A stretch of 64,000 bases of DNA, taken from Homalodisca vitripennis (Eukaryota > Arthropoda > Insecta > Hemiptera > Cicadellidae). A program made the position numbers and the translations under genes. This document shows, one piece after another, positions 1 to 10,784 of this stretch (its first letter is position 1; each line of letters opens with the position of its first letter). Under the pieces are notes generated by a model. That model saw only the letters and a list, made by a program, of their open reading frames with translations, was not told the DNA's origin and did no database searches. The stretch covers positions 238,566-302,565 of the forward strand of contig NW_025776233.1 in the NCBI RefSeq assembly GCF_021130785.1. The letters run 5' to 3'.

Positions 1-1180
1 CTTATTACGTACACCACGAAAACAATAAATACGTAGCAGCAAATCCCCATTGATAATTGGCAAGACTCTTTACTGGCCTAAAAAGTACCGAGGCATTAAT
101 CTTCCATTGAACCTATAAATACAGTAATATCGTATTTCAAATCGGAAATTATGAATGATATTTTAAAAAGTTTGATTGAAAACCTTAAAGTCTATTGCAC
201 ATAGTATTTTATAGATATTATACGTAGGCAAGCAACCTACAAAAGAATATTTTCTTCCTATAGAAGATAAAATAGAAATTTTGTCAGCTGACTGAGTGAC
301 TGGCTTTCAATTTTTGTAAATAAACCATCATACAACGTATTCTTATCTATGTGGAAATGAAGTTTCATGCACAATTTAAAAATTACAGGTAAAGTTTTCC
401 TAGAGACGTCGCTCCATATGATATATTCACAACTTTTGTTTTATTCAGTTAGCGTTGCACAGCAATGTTTATAAAATATAAAAATCCACACATAAATTTA
501 CCAATTAATAATTTTTTTTATTGAGATAGTTAGGTAATACGTGCGCATTAATATGTAACAAGTTTGTTCACAATATTTATTCTGCTACGTTCTTTTTGCC
601 ATTATGGTTACGCGTCATGAAACTCAGTGTCGCCTATATAGAAATGAAGCTTAACGCAAAAGTTTAAGCAATGAGCCAGTTTTCTGGATGTCGTAAGAAC
701 AAACAGAGAGAAATGAGATTTTTCCAGAATCCCAAGTGATAAGTTTCTCGATAACACTCAGCGAATAATATATATGGTTACTAGTCGTAACCTTATTGAA
801 GCGTAGAGAGCCTAGCTGATATTAACTGCGAAAAAAACATAATGGACAGAACCAAAACCCAAGTAAACTGAGAGAAAAAGGCGAACACTATCCGGCCAAG
901 GAGGATAAGAGATTTTACTGTCATGAGTAAAGTTATTGCCATGATTCGGTATTAAATTTTAATTAGGTTTTGATAAGGAAATACATTTATTACTTGCGTT
1001 CCAATAGCAGAGCATTGTTTCGTGATTTACGATCAATAAATTAAAATGAACATTTGTTAATGTTGCGTGACATTTAGTAAATTAAGTATTGTTCTCTTCG
1101 CCAATATTTAATTACATGTTACGGTATATGACTATCATTTGACAGGCCGTAAACTGCGCTGATATTTACGGCTTTTTCTC
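1..1180. other. AT-rich intergenic DNA upstream of the first gene
   Basis: I see no supportable gene here. Positions about 585-770 hold an old copy of a dispersed repeat that recurs near 10515, 50005 and 62765, recognisable by the shared words ATTATGGTTAC and, near its end, ATAACACTCAG. The rest is AT-rich with no long reading frame. Confidence 0.5.
585..770. repeat. Dispersed repeat family R1, copy 1
   Basis: The segment shares an ordered set of words (CCATTATGGTTAC, AATGAAGCTTAACGCAAAA, TTTTTCCAGA, ATAACACTCAG) with the segment at about 62765-63030, and partly with 10515-10605 and 50005-50110. The order is constant, so these are diverged copies of one element. I infer the decayed tail of a mobile element; no coding frame remains. 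Confidence 0.45.
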
Positions 1181-1183
1181 AGA

Positions 1184-1215
1184 TATATAAGAGCACCTGA
1201 ACACTATTAGTTTCA
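1184..1215 (+). promoter_or_regulatory. TATA-box core promoter of the lead gene
   Basis: TATATAAG begins at 1184. An initiator-like TTTCAATA puts the likely start near 1215, about 31 bases from the first T of the box, which is the usual spacing for an animal TATA promoter. A strong splice donor follows at 1253. The start site is inferred, not observed. Confidence 0.5.
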
Positions 1216-1252
1216 ATAAACTTAAAACATTCCTCAACTGTACTTCAAGCAG
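1215..1252 (+). other. Non-coding first exon of the lead gene
   Basis: About 38 bases from the inferred start site to a consensus donor (GCAG|GTAAGTG, GT at 1253). The exon contains no ATG, so translation would begin in the next exon. The first intron would be 1253-2770, about 1.5 kb, and holds nothing else I can name. Confidence 0.45.
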
Positions 1253-2777
1253 GTAAGTGAATTACGTTCGTACATTGTACCATACTGAAATATTGTTTTA
1301 CACTTTCCTTCTTCGTATAAATTTTGTTAAAAACTACTTTTTACTACATTTCACGAATCTTTTTTTTAATAAATTACATTTTGAATTATATTTTACTGAG
1401 AGGTGACGCAAATAGTTTTTCTTTATTTCAAAGTAAATTGATAGAGTATTGCAATTTTAATGGGTAAGTATAGTGTACCGTAGTTCCAGTAATTTAATTG
1501 TATATAATTAACTTAATTTATTTAGTAAGTGTGAGACATAACTTTAAAGTTGAATCGGTCATTTAGTATTTTAATGCCTAAGTTAAGTAATCCTGATCTT
1601 AAAAAAATATACCAGCATGAAATAACCATTTGGGCCCTTATACATGAATTCCAAATTGGTACTTCGAAAGTGCAATATAACTTATAACGGCTATATGTAC
1701 GTCTAAAAAACTCAATACTAATCTAGAGATGACTTATATTTTGGTTTCCATTATATTGGCAGTTATTTTATATAGATTATTATGTAAAACATTGTTAAAA
1801 TTTATGTCTCGGTATTTTTATCTGTATATTACAGTAAATAAACTTTTTTTGTTAGTTTTATTCAGTGATTGACAATTTGACCGTATCATGTTTTTTTCAG
1901 ATCTGCATAGTTGCCTAAATTTTTTCCACCTTAAACTTAATGGCATAACAATTAAGCGTGAGTCCGTCAGCTGGATACTTGAGTTACGTTGCCAGGACAT
2001 GAATCTCAAACACGCAATTCGGTGTTTTTCCACTAACAGTTTTGGCCATGATGAAATCGTAGCTATATCGTCATCAAAAGATCTTTTGAGATCTAGTCAT
2101 ATTCCGACTCATCACTTTAAAATCGACATACGAAACTTCTTTAGGCCCCTGAGATATAACTAACTAGCTCCAAATATCTGCGTAGGATAAGAGTTAAAGA
2201 GTTAAATGTTGCCCCCAACTAAAAAAAATGTTTATAACTTACAATAGTACGTTCCTTCCCATACTTCTATATAATATACGGTCAATTATCCTGGCTATTT
2301 GTGCTGAAGCTTTAACGAAGGTCCATAGGATTCTCTCTTAATATTATGAAGTTCATTGCCAGGTCTTGGGCAACAACTAACTGTACGTATCACCGATAAT
2401 TATTTATTTTCCATTAATTGTAGAGACAAATTTAGGTGTTGCTGCCAGGGATAGAAAGTAATGCGTTCATTTTCTATTCTTGTGATTTTATTTTGTTTCT
2501 GTTTCCTTTAGAAATAATGATAAATGAGAAAACGAACACGTGGATGATTAGGATCACTGAAAGTAGAGTTCTGCGGTATATTAGTTATTAACCGGGCAAA
2601 TAATTTATCAATGTTTCTGTCAATAAATTTAGCAAAAGCATTGTGAATCAATCTGTATTAAACAGCTCTATTTCCATACGCACAATACATACTTAAAGGA
2701 TATGGTGTATTAATTAAATTCTTATATTCTATTTATTTTAGAGGCTATTATATTTTATTCTTTATTCTAGACTAAAC

Positions 2778-5656
2778 ATGTGGACTATTATTGTTTTGGT
2801 AACTACCGCTAATGCGTTGGAAAATTTGGTGCCTTACCCGTACACCTATACTTATCCTCAGGTAAGCTTTATTATATATTCATATACTTTGGTCAGTAAA
2901 ATTCCTTACACTATAAATTAACAGATGCATCATATTGGAAAACTCACTTGATTCTTTTCAAAGTTTTACTGCAATAAATGTAGTTTTTAAAGTTACATTT
3001 TCAGGCCAGAAATATATTATTAGGTTAGTATTAAGAGCCAATAATATACTCAGGATCACCAATTGTACTTCGCGTGCCAAATATGATGTATTATATTACT
3101 ATATGTAACAGTACTATTACTATACATATGAATATATTAATATGATTTTATTTGACAATTAGGGCTCCATGGTACTTGCATATTTTTAATGTCAGTGATA
3201 ATATGATGCAATGATCACAATAGTACATTAAGATTTAATGCATTAAAGGGACAACAACCTGACAACGATTATGGATGATGTGTGTTTTACGTTTTGTTTA
3301 AATAACGTATTGAGTCAGTTTAACGGGTTGCTGTTCTTAAAATTTTATATTTGTTTTATTCCATATCATCGTGCAAAAACTCTACCATGTAATGCATCAA
3401 TGTGTGTGCGTTGTTTCTTCCGCCCCTTTTCTACATCCAGAATATGTTTAATAGTAATGTTATTGTATAGTAAATCATATCAATACAATAGTGATGTGCT
3501 TAATATTAAGACTGTTTGTAACTCAACATATTGAGAAATGGTGTTGCCAACAATTGCTCAATAAAGTCAGAGTATGGTGTCTCAGTTTTTTTTACTGAAT
3601 ACCGTAGCAATGTAGTTTGATATTTTCATTTGAACTAATTTTAAGATCAAGCGTAAGATTTTTAGTTAGATTAAAGAAACTATTTAAGTTTCAATAAGTT
3701 ATAAATAGAATTATAACTACGACAAGGAGAGGGATAATCTACTATTGTACTAAAGAAATTTGTAGCCTATTCTATGTAATCTCCAATTTTCAGTTGAATG
3801 AGCTATAAAAACATTGTTTAATTATAGTATTAAAATGTGGATATTATTTACAGTTCCTCATTTCATTTCGATATTCAATAGATACTTCTCATGCTCAAAT
3901 GTTTTTGCTATTAATTGTATTTAGCCATCTCTGTGTAAAATATTCTTTATATGTTGCTTCTTAGAAAGAATTATGTTAAACATAGAAATAGATTTAAGTC
4001 AAAATGGTTTCTCTATTATTGGCATTTAGTACAATTATCACATGGCAATTATTACATTTCGTAACTGAAACGCATATCACTTATGAAATAATAAAAATAA
4101 CAATGGATGAAATGGACCTTACACCATTATGAAACCACATGTCTGTTTGGGCTCGGCGTCTGTGTTAAATCTTAAGTTATGTTACATTTACAACAAAATG
4201 AATATCTTAAAACAGATTTACCAAAGTAAACTAAATATTGATAAAAACTGTCCATTCCTTTTCTCCGTGTAAATACTAAAAACTAATTCTGATTCAAAAT
4301 AGAGACGATTAAAATTTTAAAATTTTAAAAACAATGAATTTTGCCAATGATTACATCTTTGTAAAAAAGAATTCTAAATAATATCTTTAATTGCTTAAAC
4401 TTTACAAAATACATTTGGTTTACCCCATTTAGCTAAGGATGTACGTTATTTTTTTCTGTCTAAGGTGGAATTATAGTACTAACGGGTAAGATATACATAC
4501 ATAATCCAACATTTATTTTTAGCAAAATATCGTATTTACTCAGATCCTGTGAACGATTATTTCCTATAACTGTAAATATTTAGGTATATCTAGTGGAAAA
4601 AGAGATAGTTATACGTAGCTGTATTGTTATATTGTGTGTGATATATATATTTTTAAATCGTATCTGGATTAAAGCCTTAAAAGGTTGTAAACCTATAGTG
4701 ATTAATCTATGTTTATTGTTCAAATTTAAAAAAATTGTTTAAATTTTAAATCAAAAATACAAGTGGAGAACGAAAACTATTTCTTAAGTTATGACTTAAA
4801 GTGGTAGAATTAGTTTTATATTGCATATATTTTTAATTTTATAACTATTGGTTACTACAAGTCTTTCTGTAAGAATAAGAAAAATAAGAAAACCTTTCCT
4901 CAGGTTTTTAAAGTAATGATAATTAATAGTCTTCTAACCAGTTTTACTGGAATAGGATGGCAATAACAATAAAAGACGTTACATCACAAATGTAAACGAA
5001 TGCTGGACAAAAGGTTTTACTGTGACATGAATCCAAAATAATAAATTTTCCCAAATAGCATTCAAGTAATGTAATACAAATAGTAAAAAAATTACATACT
5101 TATTTTCACTCATTTTTATATAGATCTGACCAGAAAATTGTTATTTTAAATAATTATAAAAGGTATGTATTGCCAAGGGTGCAGTGTAGCGGTTACGGCT
5201 GTTATCGCAAGATAACCGAATCAAGGAACGTCAAGCGATGCTGCTGCTTGGATAGGTGACCGCTGAGCGATCCTGTCCTTACAAGCTGCCCCCTTGCCCG
5301 ACCCTTGATGTCAGTTTAAACATCGTCAAGCCGTTGGCCACAGGTTATTTTAGAGAGGGCTTCTCAGCCCTAGCTTCGCCTGTTTAAAAATACATTCTTT
5401 GACCTAACGTTTTAATCCACAGGACGACATGAACAGTGCCAGCTACAACGACTGGAGAGCACCAACAAGGGGAAACTCAAAGAGTTTTCAGCATACATTA
5501 TTAGACACGTTCTCCAGCCTGTGTCCTGACTGTCTGAAGGCTGACGGAGTAGACGAGGTCATCGGGATTTCTGGTTTGCAGGATGCCATCGAATATTCTT
5601 ACTTCCATACCATAAAGCCAACTATAAATGAAAATGATGGACAATTTAGGATTTGA
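2778..5656 (+). CDS. Small two-coding-exon gene, predicted secreted protein with CxxC motif
   Basis: The coding exons are 2778-2861 and 5423-5656. The first follows acceptor TTATTCTAG at 2770, starts at the first ATG (2778) and ends at donor CAG|GTAAGC (2862). The second follows CCACAG at 5422. Both junctions are phase 0, giving about 105 residues ending at TGA 5654-5656. The N-terminus MWTIIVLVTTANA is a short hydrophobic stretch ending in ANA, fitting a signal peptidase site, then a Tyr/Pro-rich segment (PYPYTYTYP). The second exon has its only two cysteines in LCPDCLK, a CxxC pair that could be redox-active or bind metal. A TATA promoter, non-coding exon 1 and AATAAA at 5843 complete the model. 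I recognise no family. Secretion is inferred; the signal is short and lacks a basic residue. An isolated pseudogene is the alternative. Confidence 0.5.
2862..5422 (+). other. Second intron of the lead gene
   Basis: About 2.56 kb between donor GTAAGC at 2862 and acceptor CCACAG at 5422. It is AT-rich; its last 260 bases carry a 5S-derived SINE. An 87-codon open stretch at 3271-3534 has no acceptor, promoter or recognisable motif and is treated as chance. Confidence 0.45.
5168..5395 (+). mobile_element. SINE with a 5S-rRNA-derived head
   Basis: The segment is strikingly GC-rich for this window. Around 5216-5275 it carries GAATCAAG, CGTCAAGC and CTTGGATAGGTGACCGCT, matching in order the internal promoter and 3' half of eukaryotic 5S rRNA (AAGC followed by CTTGGATGGGTGACCGC). 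The rest (GCCCCCTTGCCCGACC, then GAGAGGGCTTCTCAGCCCT, a small inverted repeat) is not 5S-like and would be the SINE body. Position inside an intron and lack of full 5S similarity argue against a 5S gene. I did not find clear target-site duplications. Confidence 0.6.
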
Positions 5657-5842
5657 TAAAGGAGTGATATACAGATATTTTGATATCGTTTGCTTAAGAA
5701 ATGAAAATGTTATAAACATTCTGCCTGCAGGTGATGTATTGAAAATGTTTTGCTCTGATATGAAACATACAGTGGAGGAAGGATATTTGTAAATCCATAA
5801 ATTGATGATTGCCTTAGTTTTGAATTTTGCAAAGCACGTTAG

Positions 5843-5848
5843 AATAAA
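5843..5848 (+). terminator. Poly(A) signal of the lead gene
   Basis: AATAAA lies 187 bases after the stop codon at 5654-5656, giving a 3' untranslated region of roughly 200 bases. It is the first canonical hexamer downstream. Confidence 0.4.
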
Positions 5849-5856
5849 TAGGATAC

Positions 5857-7260
5857 TTCATCTGTTTGTAATATCTACTAATTTCTATTTCCTTAATTTT
5901 TCACATATGAAGTAGTAATAATATCATCCCAGTTTGAATTCTGACACAGCATGGCGTTTTTCTCACGCTCTAAAGAGGCGGGTCGGTCGGACGATAAACA
6001 CAGAAAATGTATAAAGCACTCACCTGGTATTATTAATTCCATTAGAGCTAGTCTAATTATAAACCATAATTATTTCTAAAGTGCTTGGTAATTTTGAATT
6101 TACTAATGCGTAATTATTATTTCTCCTCGATTCAAGTGCAAGGTTTTCGATCTGAAGGACACTTAATGAGACTCTAACTAAACATCTCTTATGTTTATTT
6201 TTTATTTAACCTTATTCTTCAATAAGAACGCATAAATATAGTTTTTATATTGTTTTTGATTGTTATATTCCTATCATTTAAATTGTTTCAATACTTTAAA
6301 TTCTACTGCAACATTATGAATTAATGATTTATAAACTCACACTTTTATTTAAAATAAAAACTTATTTCTTTTATTCTATTATAAAAGAAGCTGTATCCCT
6401 AAAAATCATTATTAATACCACAATAAGTGTCACTGTAAACAAATAGGAACTCATTAATAGGAAACACATAGTTAATTGCATTTTGTACCTTACTTGTTTA
6501 TATATGTTTAGAAATATGTTTATGGTAAGCCCCACGTTTTATAACTATCAAGCATGTGAAGTCACGAATAACTTCTTACCGTTTCTCATTTCCTGATATA
6601 TGAATTTTTACTGTTTTTTCTATTTTCAAATTTAGGAATTTCCTTATCGATTTCAAGACAAATGAGTTTCTGACACTATAGCTAGTTGGTTCTAGATTTC
6701 AAGATTAATACGAAGACGTGCAAACACACACTGCTTGGCCATTTCTAACACAAAAAAAAAAATAGTATTCTTTGTTAGTTTATAATTTAAGGTATTTTTA
6801 TAAGATATATTACCAAATTTACTGTAAAATACAGGTACTGTATAACATCGTTCTGAAGTTAATCTAACAAAGGTAAATATTTTGCGATATTTCATACCCA
6901 ATTTCCGCTTCCTTATCTCCTGAGTTCATTTCCGCTGTGATATCGTTCCGAACTGAACGAAAAAGTCATAACGTTAACATAAACATGCTCCACGTGTAAC
7001 AGAATTGTGTAAACAATATCAAACACATATTCTAACGAAAACAATTCTAACATACTGTATATTAATGTTAATAACTGTTTGGAATATTTGTTTCACAGCT
7101 TTAATAAAATTGTATACCTGTACATACTAATTAGTTACGCCACGTTCTTTTTACTATTTCACGTATTCGTGATCGTACTATCCGTTCATTTCAGTCACAC
7201 AGGTTATATCAATTTCCTATGTAGAGAATCTCTGATAATGTTTGCATTGATGAAATAAAG
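5857..7260. other. Gene-free AT-rich stretch
   Basis: No reading frame here has a splice context, codon pattern or motif I would defend. The 69-codon open frame on the reverse strand at 6692-6901 is Phe/Lys/Thr-rich low-complexity translation of AT-rich DNA. I see nothing else. Confidence 0.4.
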
Positions 7261-7264
7261 ACTT

Positions 7265-7500
7265 AGGTCTGTATAGCGACGACGCCCGGACTGGGCTTGA
7301 AGCAGCTTTTGTGTATGTTTGAACCCTTTTCTTTTCCTTTTTTCTGGTGTTTATTTTCTATATAGTAATATTTCCCCACCTGACGAAGAGGATAGATTTC
7401 AACCCTCGAAACGTTGTGTTATATATTTTATAACCTATAACGATGGCTAGAGTCGAAAATCTTGATATCCTTTAAAACCTTCCATCGTCAATAGTAAACT
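7265..7500 (+). repeat. Dispersed repeat R5 with hammerhead-like core
   Basis: Contains CCTGACGAAGAGG, then CCCTCGAAACG, then the imperfect hairpin GTTATATATTTTATAAC (7418-7434). A degraded relative lies at about 47530-47665, sharing TAGATTTCAACC, TATAACGA and TCTATTGTCAATA-type words. The CTGANGA-stem-GAAAC arrangement is the one found in Penelope-like retroelements that carry hammerhead ribozymes, and it is also common in the tails of other retroelements. Assignment to Penelope is inference; no reverse transcriptase is adjacent. Confidence 0.4.
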
Positions 7501-7914
7501 TTTAACCAGAAATCTAAGGTCTGCTTCATACGAAAATCATTACATGGAACGGAAAACCATTATAATTTTTGTCATTGTGTTGAGAAGCTGTGGAAATTTA
7601 TTATTAATAGTTTATGGTTAATTTACTTAATGTTTTTTCATCGAAAAAGAAAGATTCATGAGCGTAAAATTTCCATGGACACTTTAAGTAATCATTTAGT
7701 CTGGGTAACAAATTAAGACATTTACATAAATATGTATCGAGTTCAATACATGAACAATATTAAACATGATTGTTACTTGGGAAATATGTTTACTTATAAT
7801 GATGTCCTTACTTATAATGGACTTTTTATTGCATTAATTTTATTACTCCTATACACTCAGAATATTACGCTAATCGGTTATTAGAAAATAACTAATTTTA
7901 GAAAAAGGTGTCAA

Positions 7915-8010
7915 GGGATTACAGCAAGAGGAGAGAGAATGGGGGACAAATCACTAAGGAGATTGAAAAGCCTGAGATGAGCAAACAGTTTCTCGTTGTC
8001 ATGAAGATTG
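7915..8010 (+). repeat. Dispersed repeat R4, outlying copy
   Basis: The words GGGACAAATCAC, GAGATTGAAAAGCCTGAGA and TTTCTCGTTGTC align in order with GGACAAATTACAAAAG, GAAGCCTGGGAAGG and TTTCTTGTTGTG at 19915-20045, and with 56075-56165. The latter two are paralogous copies within segment D1. The 73-codon reverse open frame over it is probably incidental. Confidence 0.45.
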
Positions 8011-8507
8011 CTATGAGGGAAATCATTTCCCTTTAGTGGGGTCACCACTGTACTTAAAAAGAAATCACCACGCATTATTATTCTGTTTTTATAGTTTTTG
8101 AGAAGGCTCTTAATCGTTGAAATATTTAACACAAAAGTATTAAATAATTAGCAATCTGGGCTTTATTTAATGTTAGGGATATAAGTACCTATTTAAAATG
8201 AGTTATAATGTCACTAAATATTGTAAAAACTGAAATGTATAAATATACTATATAACAATACCTCATAACGCTCTAGACCAGGGTTAAGGCTTTCAATGGA
8301 ACTATTCCTCTTCTTCATTGCTATTTATAATACTTTTATTTAAATAATATCAAACTTTGACATATGAATAACAAAAACATTTACTATCATCTCTGTTAAC
8401 GAGTATAAATTATTATGCTTTTAATTCTTCACTTTGACAGAAGATAGAAAAACACAATTTAACTGATGATGATTAAGACAAAAAGTTTAAAGATTAAAAG
8501 GAAGTTA

Positions 8508-8650
8508 TCAAGGCCAGTGGGGCGTAACCCAGAGGACGTTCGAAATAGCAATACACATATAATTTAATTACATACAAATTTAAAAACGTGAATGTACATG
8601 TTCATTACAATCGGTTTAGTAGTTTTTACGTGATCAAGTATTAGACGAAA
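8508..8650 (+). repeat. Dispersed repeat R2, copy 1
   Basis: Shares GGCGTAACCCAGAGGA with GGACGTACCCCAGAGGA (23091) and GGACGTATCCCAGAGGA (40762), and continues into a block of the type CATTACAATCGGTTTAGTAG. The copy at 40755-40880 retains a comparable TTCCATCGGTTCAATAG. This is a degenerate interspersed repeat with no coding. Confidence 0.5.
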
Positions 8651-8789
8651 ACACAGAAAACACCATAATTTGAAATAAATCGAGTTTTGTATAATAGTAA
8701 CGACAGCTGCAGCACTTTAATCACAGCTTATTTTTAATGAAGGACTTGTACCCCGAAAAGACATTTTCTTCACATTCCCTCACTCGCAG

Positions 8790-8975
8790 ATGTTTTCACT
8801 GTTCCACGGTGCGGAAATTTTTCATATTTCTCCCCTCAGTACTTCATTGTCTTGTAGTATCATCGTTTATGTCATTAGCTCTGAGGATTCTTGTTACTAC
8901 ATACTAGTTATTGTAACTTTCATAAACGCTTTATGTGTAGTAGTTTCTATAATAATTTATAATTTTTTTATTTGA
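8790..8975 (+). CDS. Possible terminal exon, hydrophobic peptide
   Basis: An open frame of 61 codons begins at an ATG placed directly after a good acceptor (CCCTCACTCGCAG, AG at 8788-8789) and ends at TGA 8973-8975. The second half is strongly hydrophobic (about residues 38-61) and could be a membrane segment. No upstream exon, promoter or homologue is visible, and AT-rich DNA readily yields Ile/Phe-rich frames. I regard it as a weak candidate, included because of its splice context. Confidence 0.15.
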   Translation: MFSLFHGAEIFHISPLSTSLSCSIIVYVISSEDSCYYILVIVTFINALCVVVSIIIYNFFI

Positions 8976-9039
8976 ATACTTTCGATAATTTTGTATAGCA
9001 AAAAAATTAGAATAAATTATTTTTTTATAGAACTTTTAC

Positions 9040-9130
9040 TTAGTCGCGGCTCCGCACTCAATTTAATAGACTTGAAACGTGCGTGATTTTTTTTTCCAAG
9101 TGTAAAATGTTTTTATACCAACAGCGCATA
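9040..9130. repeat. Fragment of a CGCGGCT-type interspersed repeat
   Basis: ACTTAGTCGCGGCTCCGCAC resembles ACTCGCGGCTTCACACG at 60917 and more loosely CGTCTTCACCCGCAG at 61398. Such GC-rich islands in AT-rich surroundings are typical of worn interspersed repeats in arthropod genomes. Boundaries are unclear. Confidence 0.3.
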
Positions 9131-10000
9131 ATAGTTTATGATGGAAAAATATAATAGTGTATTACGTAATCCATTTAACAAAATAATTTCAACTGGCAAC
9201 ATATTAGTATACACTAAAGAGGGCCATAAGTAGTGAAAAATCTCAGATCCATCATTAAAGTACATTCTACGCTTAAAGATCCCAATGAAATACTATACAT
9301 TTAGTACATTAAAGACAGTACATATACCGTTAAAAATAGGAAATGAAAGAAAAAAGAAAGAAAAAGAAAGGGACACAGGAAAAGTATACCCAGGAGTTGT
9401 CACTGGACATGATGCAAGTCACAAGGACAGGCAGAAACACACGTTACACTAGCACGGGCGAAAGTGGGAGACAGTAATTTTCCTTCAAACATGTTGTAAA
9501 TTTTGAAACATGTAACGAAGTGAAATTATTCAAAGATTCCATCAAGTGTCAAGTTTGAGAATGCGTCAGATACTACACTCTAAATTAAACGGAAGGTTAG
9601 CTGGAGTTTAAATTCCCTTTGTATTATTTTGTAGTACTATAATTCATATGAAATTAAATAAACAGATTGGCTAAGGTAAGTGCAATCAATTTCAGGATTA
9701 AAAAGTACTTTTTTTCTAATGCACAGCTCTTTAAGTGAGATTTCTGAATAGAAAGAGGAACTTTTTTCGTTGCTCTTTATGAAATTTAGTACATTTAAAG
9801 CGAAAAATTCCAGAAATTTTTAATTGGAAATCTCAAATTTCCTACTTTCAATGCCTGTTATTTATCGTAAAACGATACATTTTTTAGAATTCAGAGAGAT
9901 TATGTTAAAGCACTATGAGTTAAAGTAAAAAAAATCCTCTCCAAGCCTAAAAGACGGATATCACCACTCAACGGTTTTCCCTTCCTCTCCTTATTCCTTC
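9131..10000. other. Gene-free stretch
   Basis: AT-rich, with a purine-rich run near 9349-9372. I see no supportable gene or repeat boundary. Confidence 0.35.
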
Positions 10001-10006
10001 CTTCTA

Positions 10007-10007
<1 letters not shown>

Positions 10008-10088
<81 letters not shown>

Positions 10089-10095
10089 CCCCCCT
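10008..10095. repeat. (TC)n microsatellite with C-run
   Basis: An almost perfect CT dinucleotide run of about 78 bases followed by about ten C residues. The reverse-strand frame across it reads an Arg-Glu repeat and is an artefact of the microsatellite. Confidence 0.97.
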
Positions 10096-10167
10096 TTTAG
10101 ACAGTTCAAAAGTCTACGGATTGTTTGCATTTATTGAGATTATGGGTCAATATCTTGTTTATTTCAG

Positions 10168-10355
10168 TTACGTTAGGCTCAATGGTCTTCTTACATAAAT
10201 GTGAACTAGAAAGGCAAGATGTTAATAAGATTTCCAGTGATGGTGTTTATCGTGTGTTTTGGACTGTTCTATTTTGTTCTGATCACCAAGGTCAAGAAAT
10301 TAAGGAAATTGTATTTAGCGCTGAATATAACTATTGGACTTTAGAAGTGTCATGA
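10168..10355 (+). CDS. Candidate terminal exon of a small unknown protein
   Basis: It follows a strong acceptor (CTTGTTTATTTCAG, AG at 10166-10167) and stays open for about 62 codons to TGA at 10353-10355. With the two exon bases TT completing a codon from the previous exon, it reads TLGSMVFLHKCELERQ, then FWTVLFCSDHQGQ, and ends YWTLEVS. There are two cysteines, alternating hydrophobic stretches and mixed composition, unlike random AT-rich translation. No upstream coding exon could be tied to it, and it resembles no family I know. Its length and position as a last exon match the other + strand terminal exons here. Confidence 0.35.
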
Positions 10356-10514
10356 TATTTATGACAGATAATAGGACATGGAACACGTAACAGGCTTCTC
10401 TGAGGATGCGTAAAATTATAATTATTTTAGCTAATTCTGACAGTTAGTGTGTTACTATGTCACAGGTTAAAATGAAATATTAGTAACATCAGTTTGCTTA
10501 CATAATTATATAAT

Positions 10515-10605
10515 CTGCCTTTTCCCCGTTGCCACAATCGTTGCCCATAAGAGAAATATAAAAATGTCTGCTAAGGCTAATTCAAATTCAATGGTGTAAC
10601 GCATA
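10515..10605. repeat. Dispersed repeat R1, copy 2
   Basis: GTTGCCCATAAGAG, AAATGTCTGCTAAGGCT and CAATGGTG match in order the R1 copies at 50005 (GGTTACCCATAAGA) and 62765 (CCATAAGG, TGTTTGCTAACGCT). Non-coding relic. Confidence 0.45.
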
Positions 10606-10633
10606 CCATTATTAGAATAGGTGGTTCCTTTAG

Positions 10634-10778
10634 TATATAAATAAAAATTTCCGGCAGTTGTGCCAATTTTTCCAGTCTATACTACCATGCAGAGTACAAT
10701 ACTTATTCCTGTCTCTCGAGTATGGATTTTGCTTAGACACATCCAATTATCTTAAAGTAAATAAAGCGCTTTGTAGAG
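10634..10778 (+). promoter_or_regulatory. Candidate TATA promoter and first exon
   Basis: TATATAAAT at 10634-10642 is followed about 30-40 bases later by a possible start (around 10664-10674) and then a consensus donor GAG|GTAAGTAG with GT at 10779. The exon contains a 22-codon open frame beginning ATGCAGAGT that ends before the donor, so it would be a non-coding leader with an upstream frame. The arrangement mirrors the lead gene at 1184. The downstream exons were not identified. Confidence 0.3.
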
Positions 10779-10784
10779 GTAAGT

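Noticed and set aside
3271..3534. 87-codon frame inside the second intron of the lead gene
   Set aside because: No acceptor before it, no homologue in the window, and a composition typical of chance frames.
5216..5280. 5S rRNA gene
   Set aside because: Only the internal and 3' portion resembles 5S, embedded in unrelated sequence inside an intron; a SINE explains it better.
9900..10130. Arg-Glu repeat protein on the reverse strand
   Set aside because: It is a translation of the (TC)n microsatellite.
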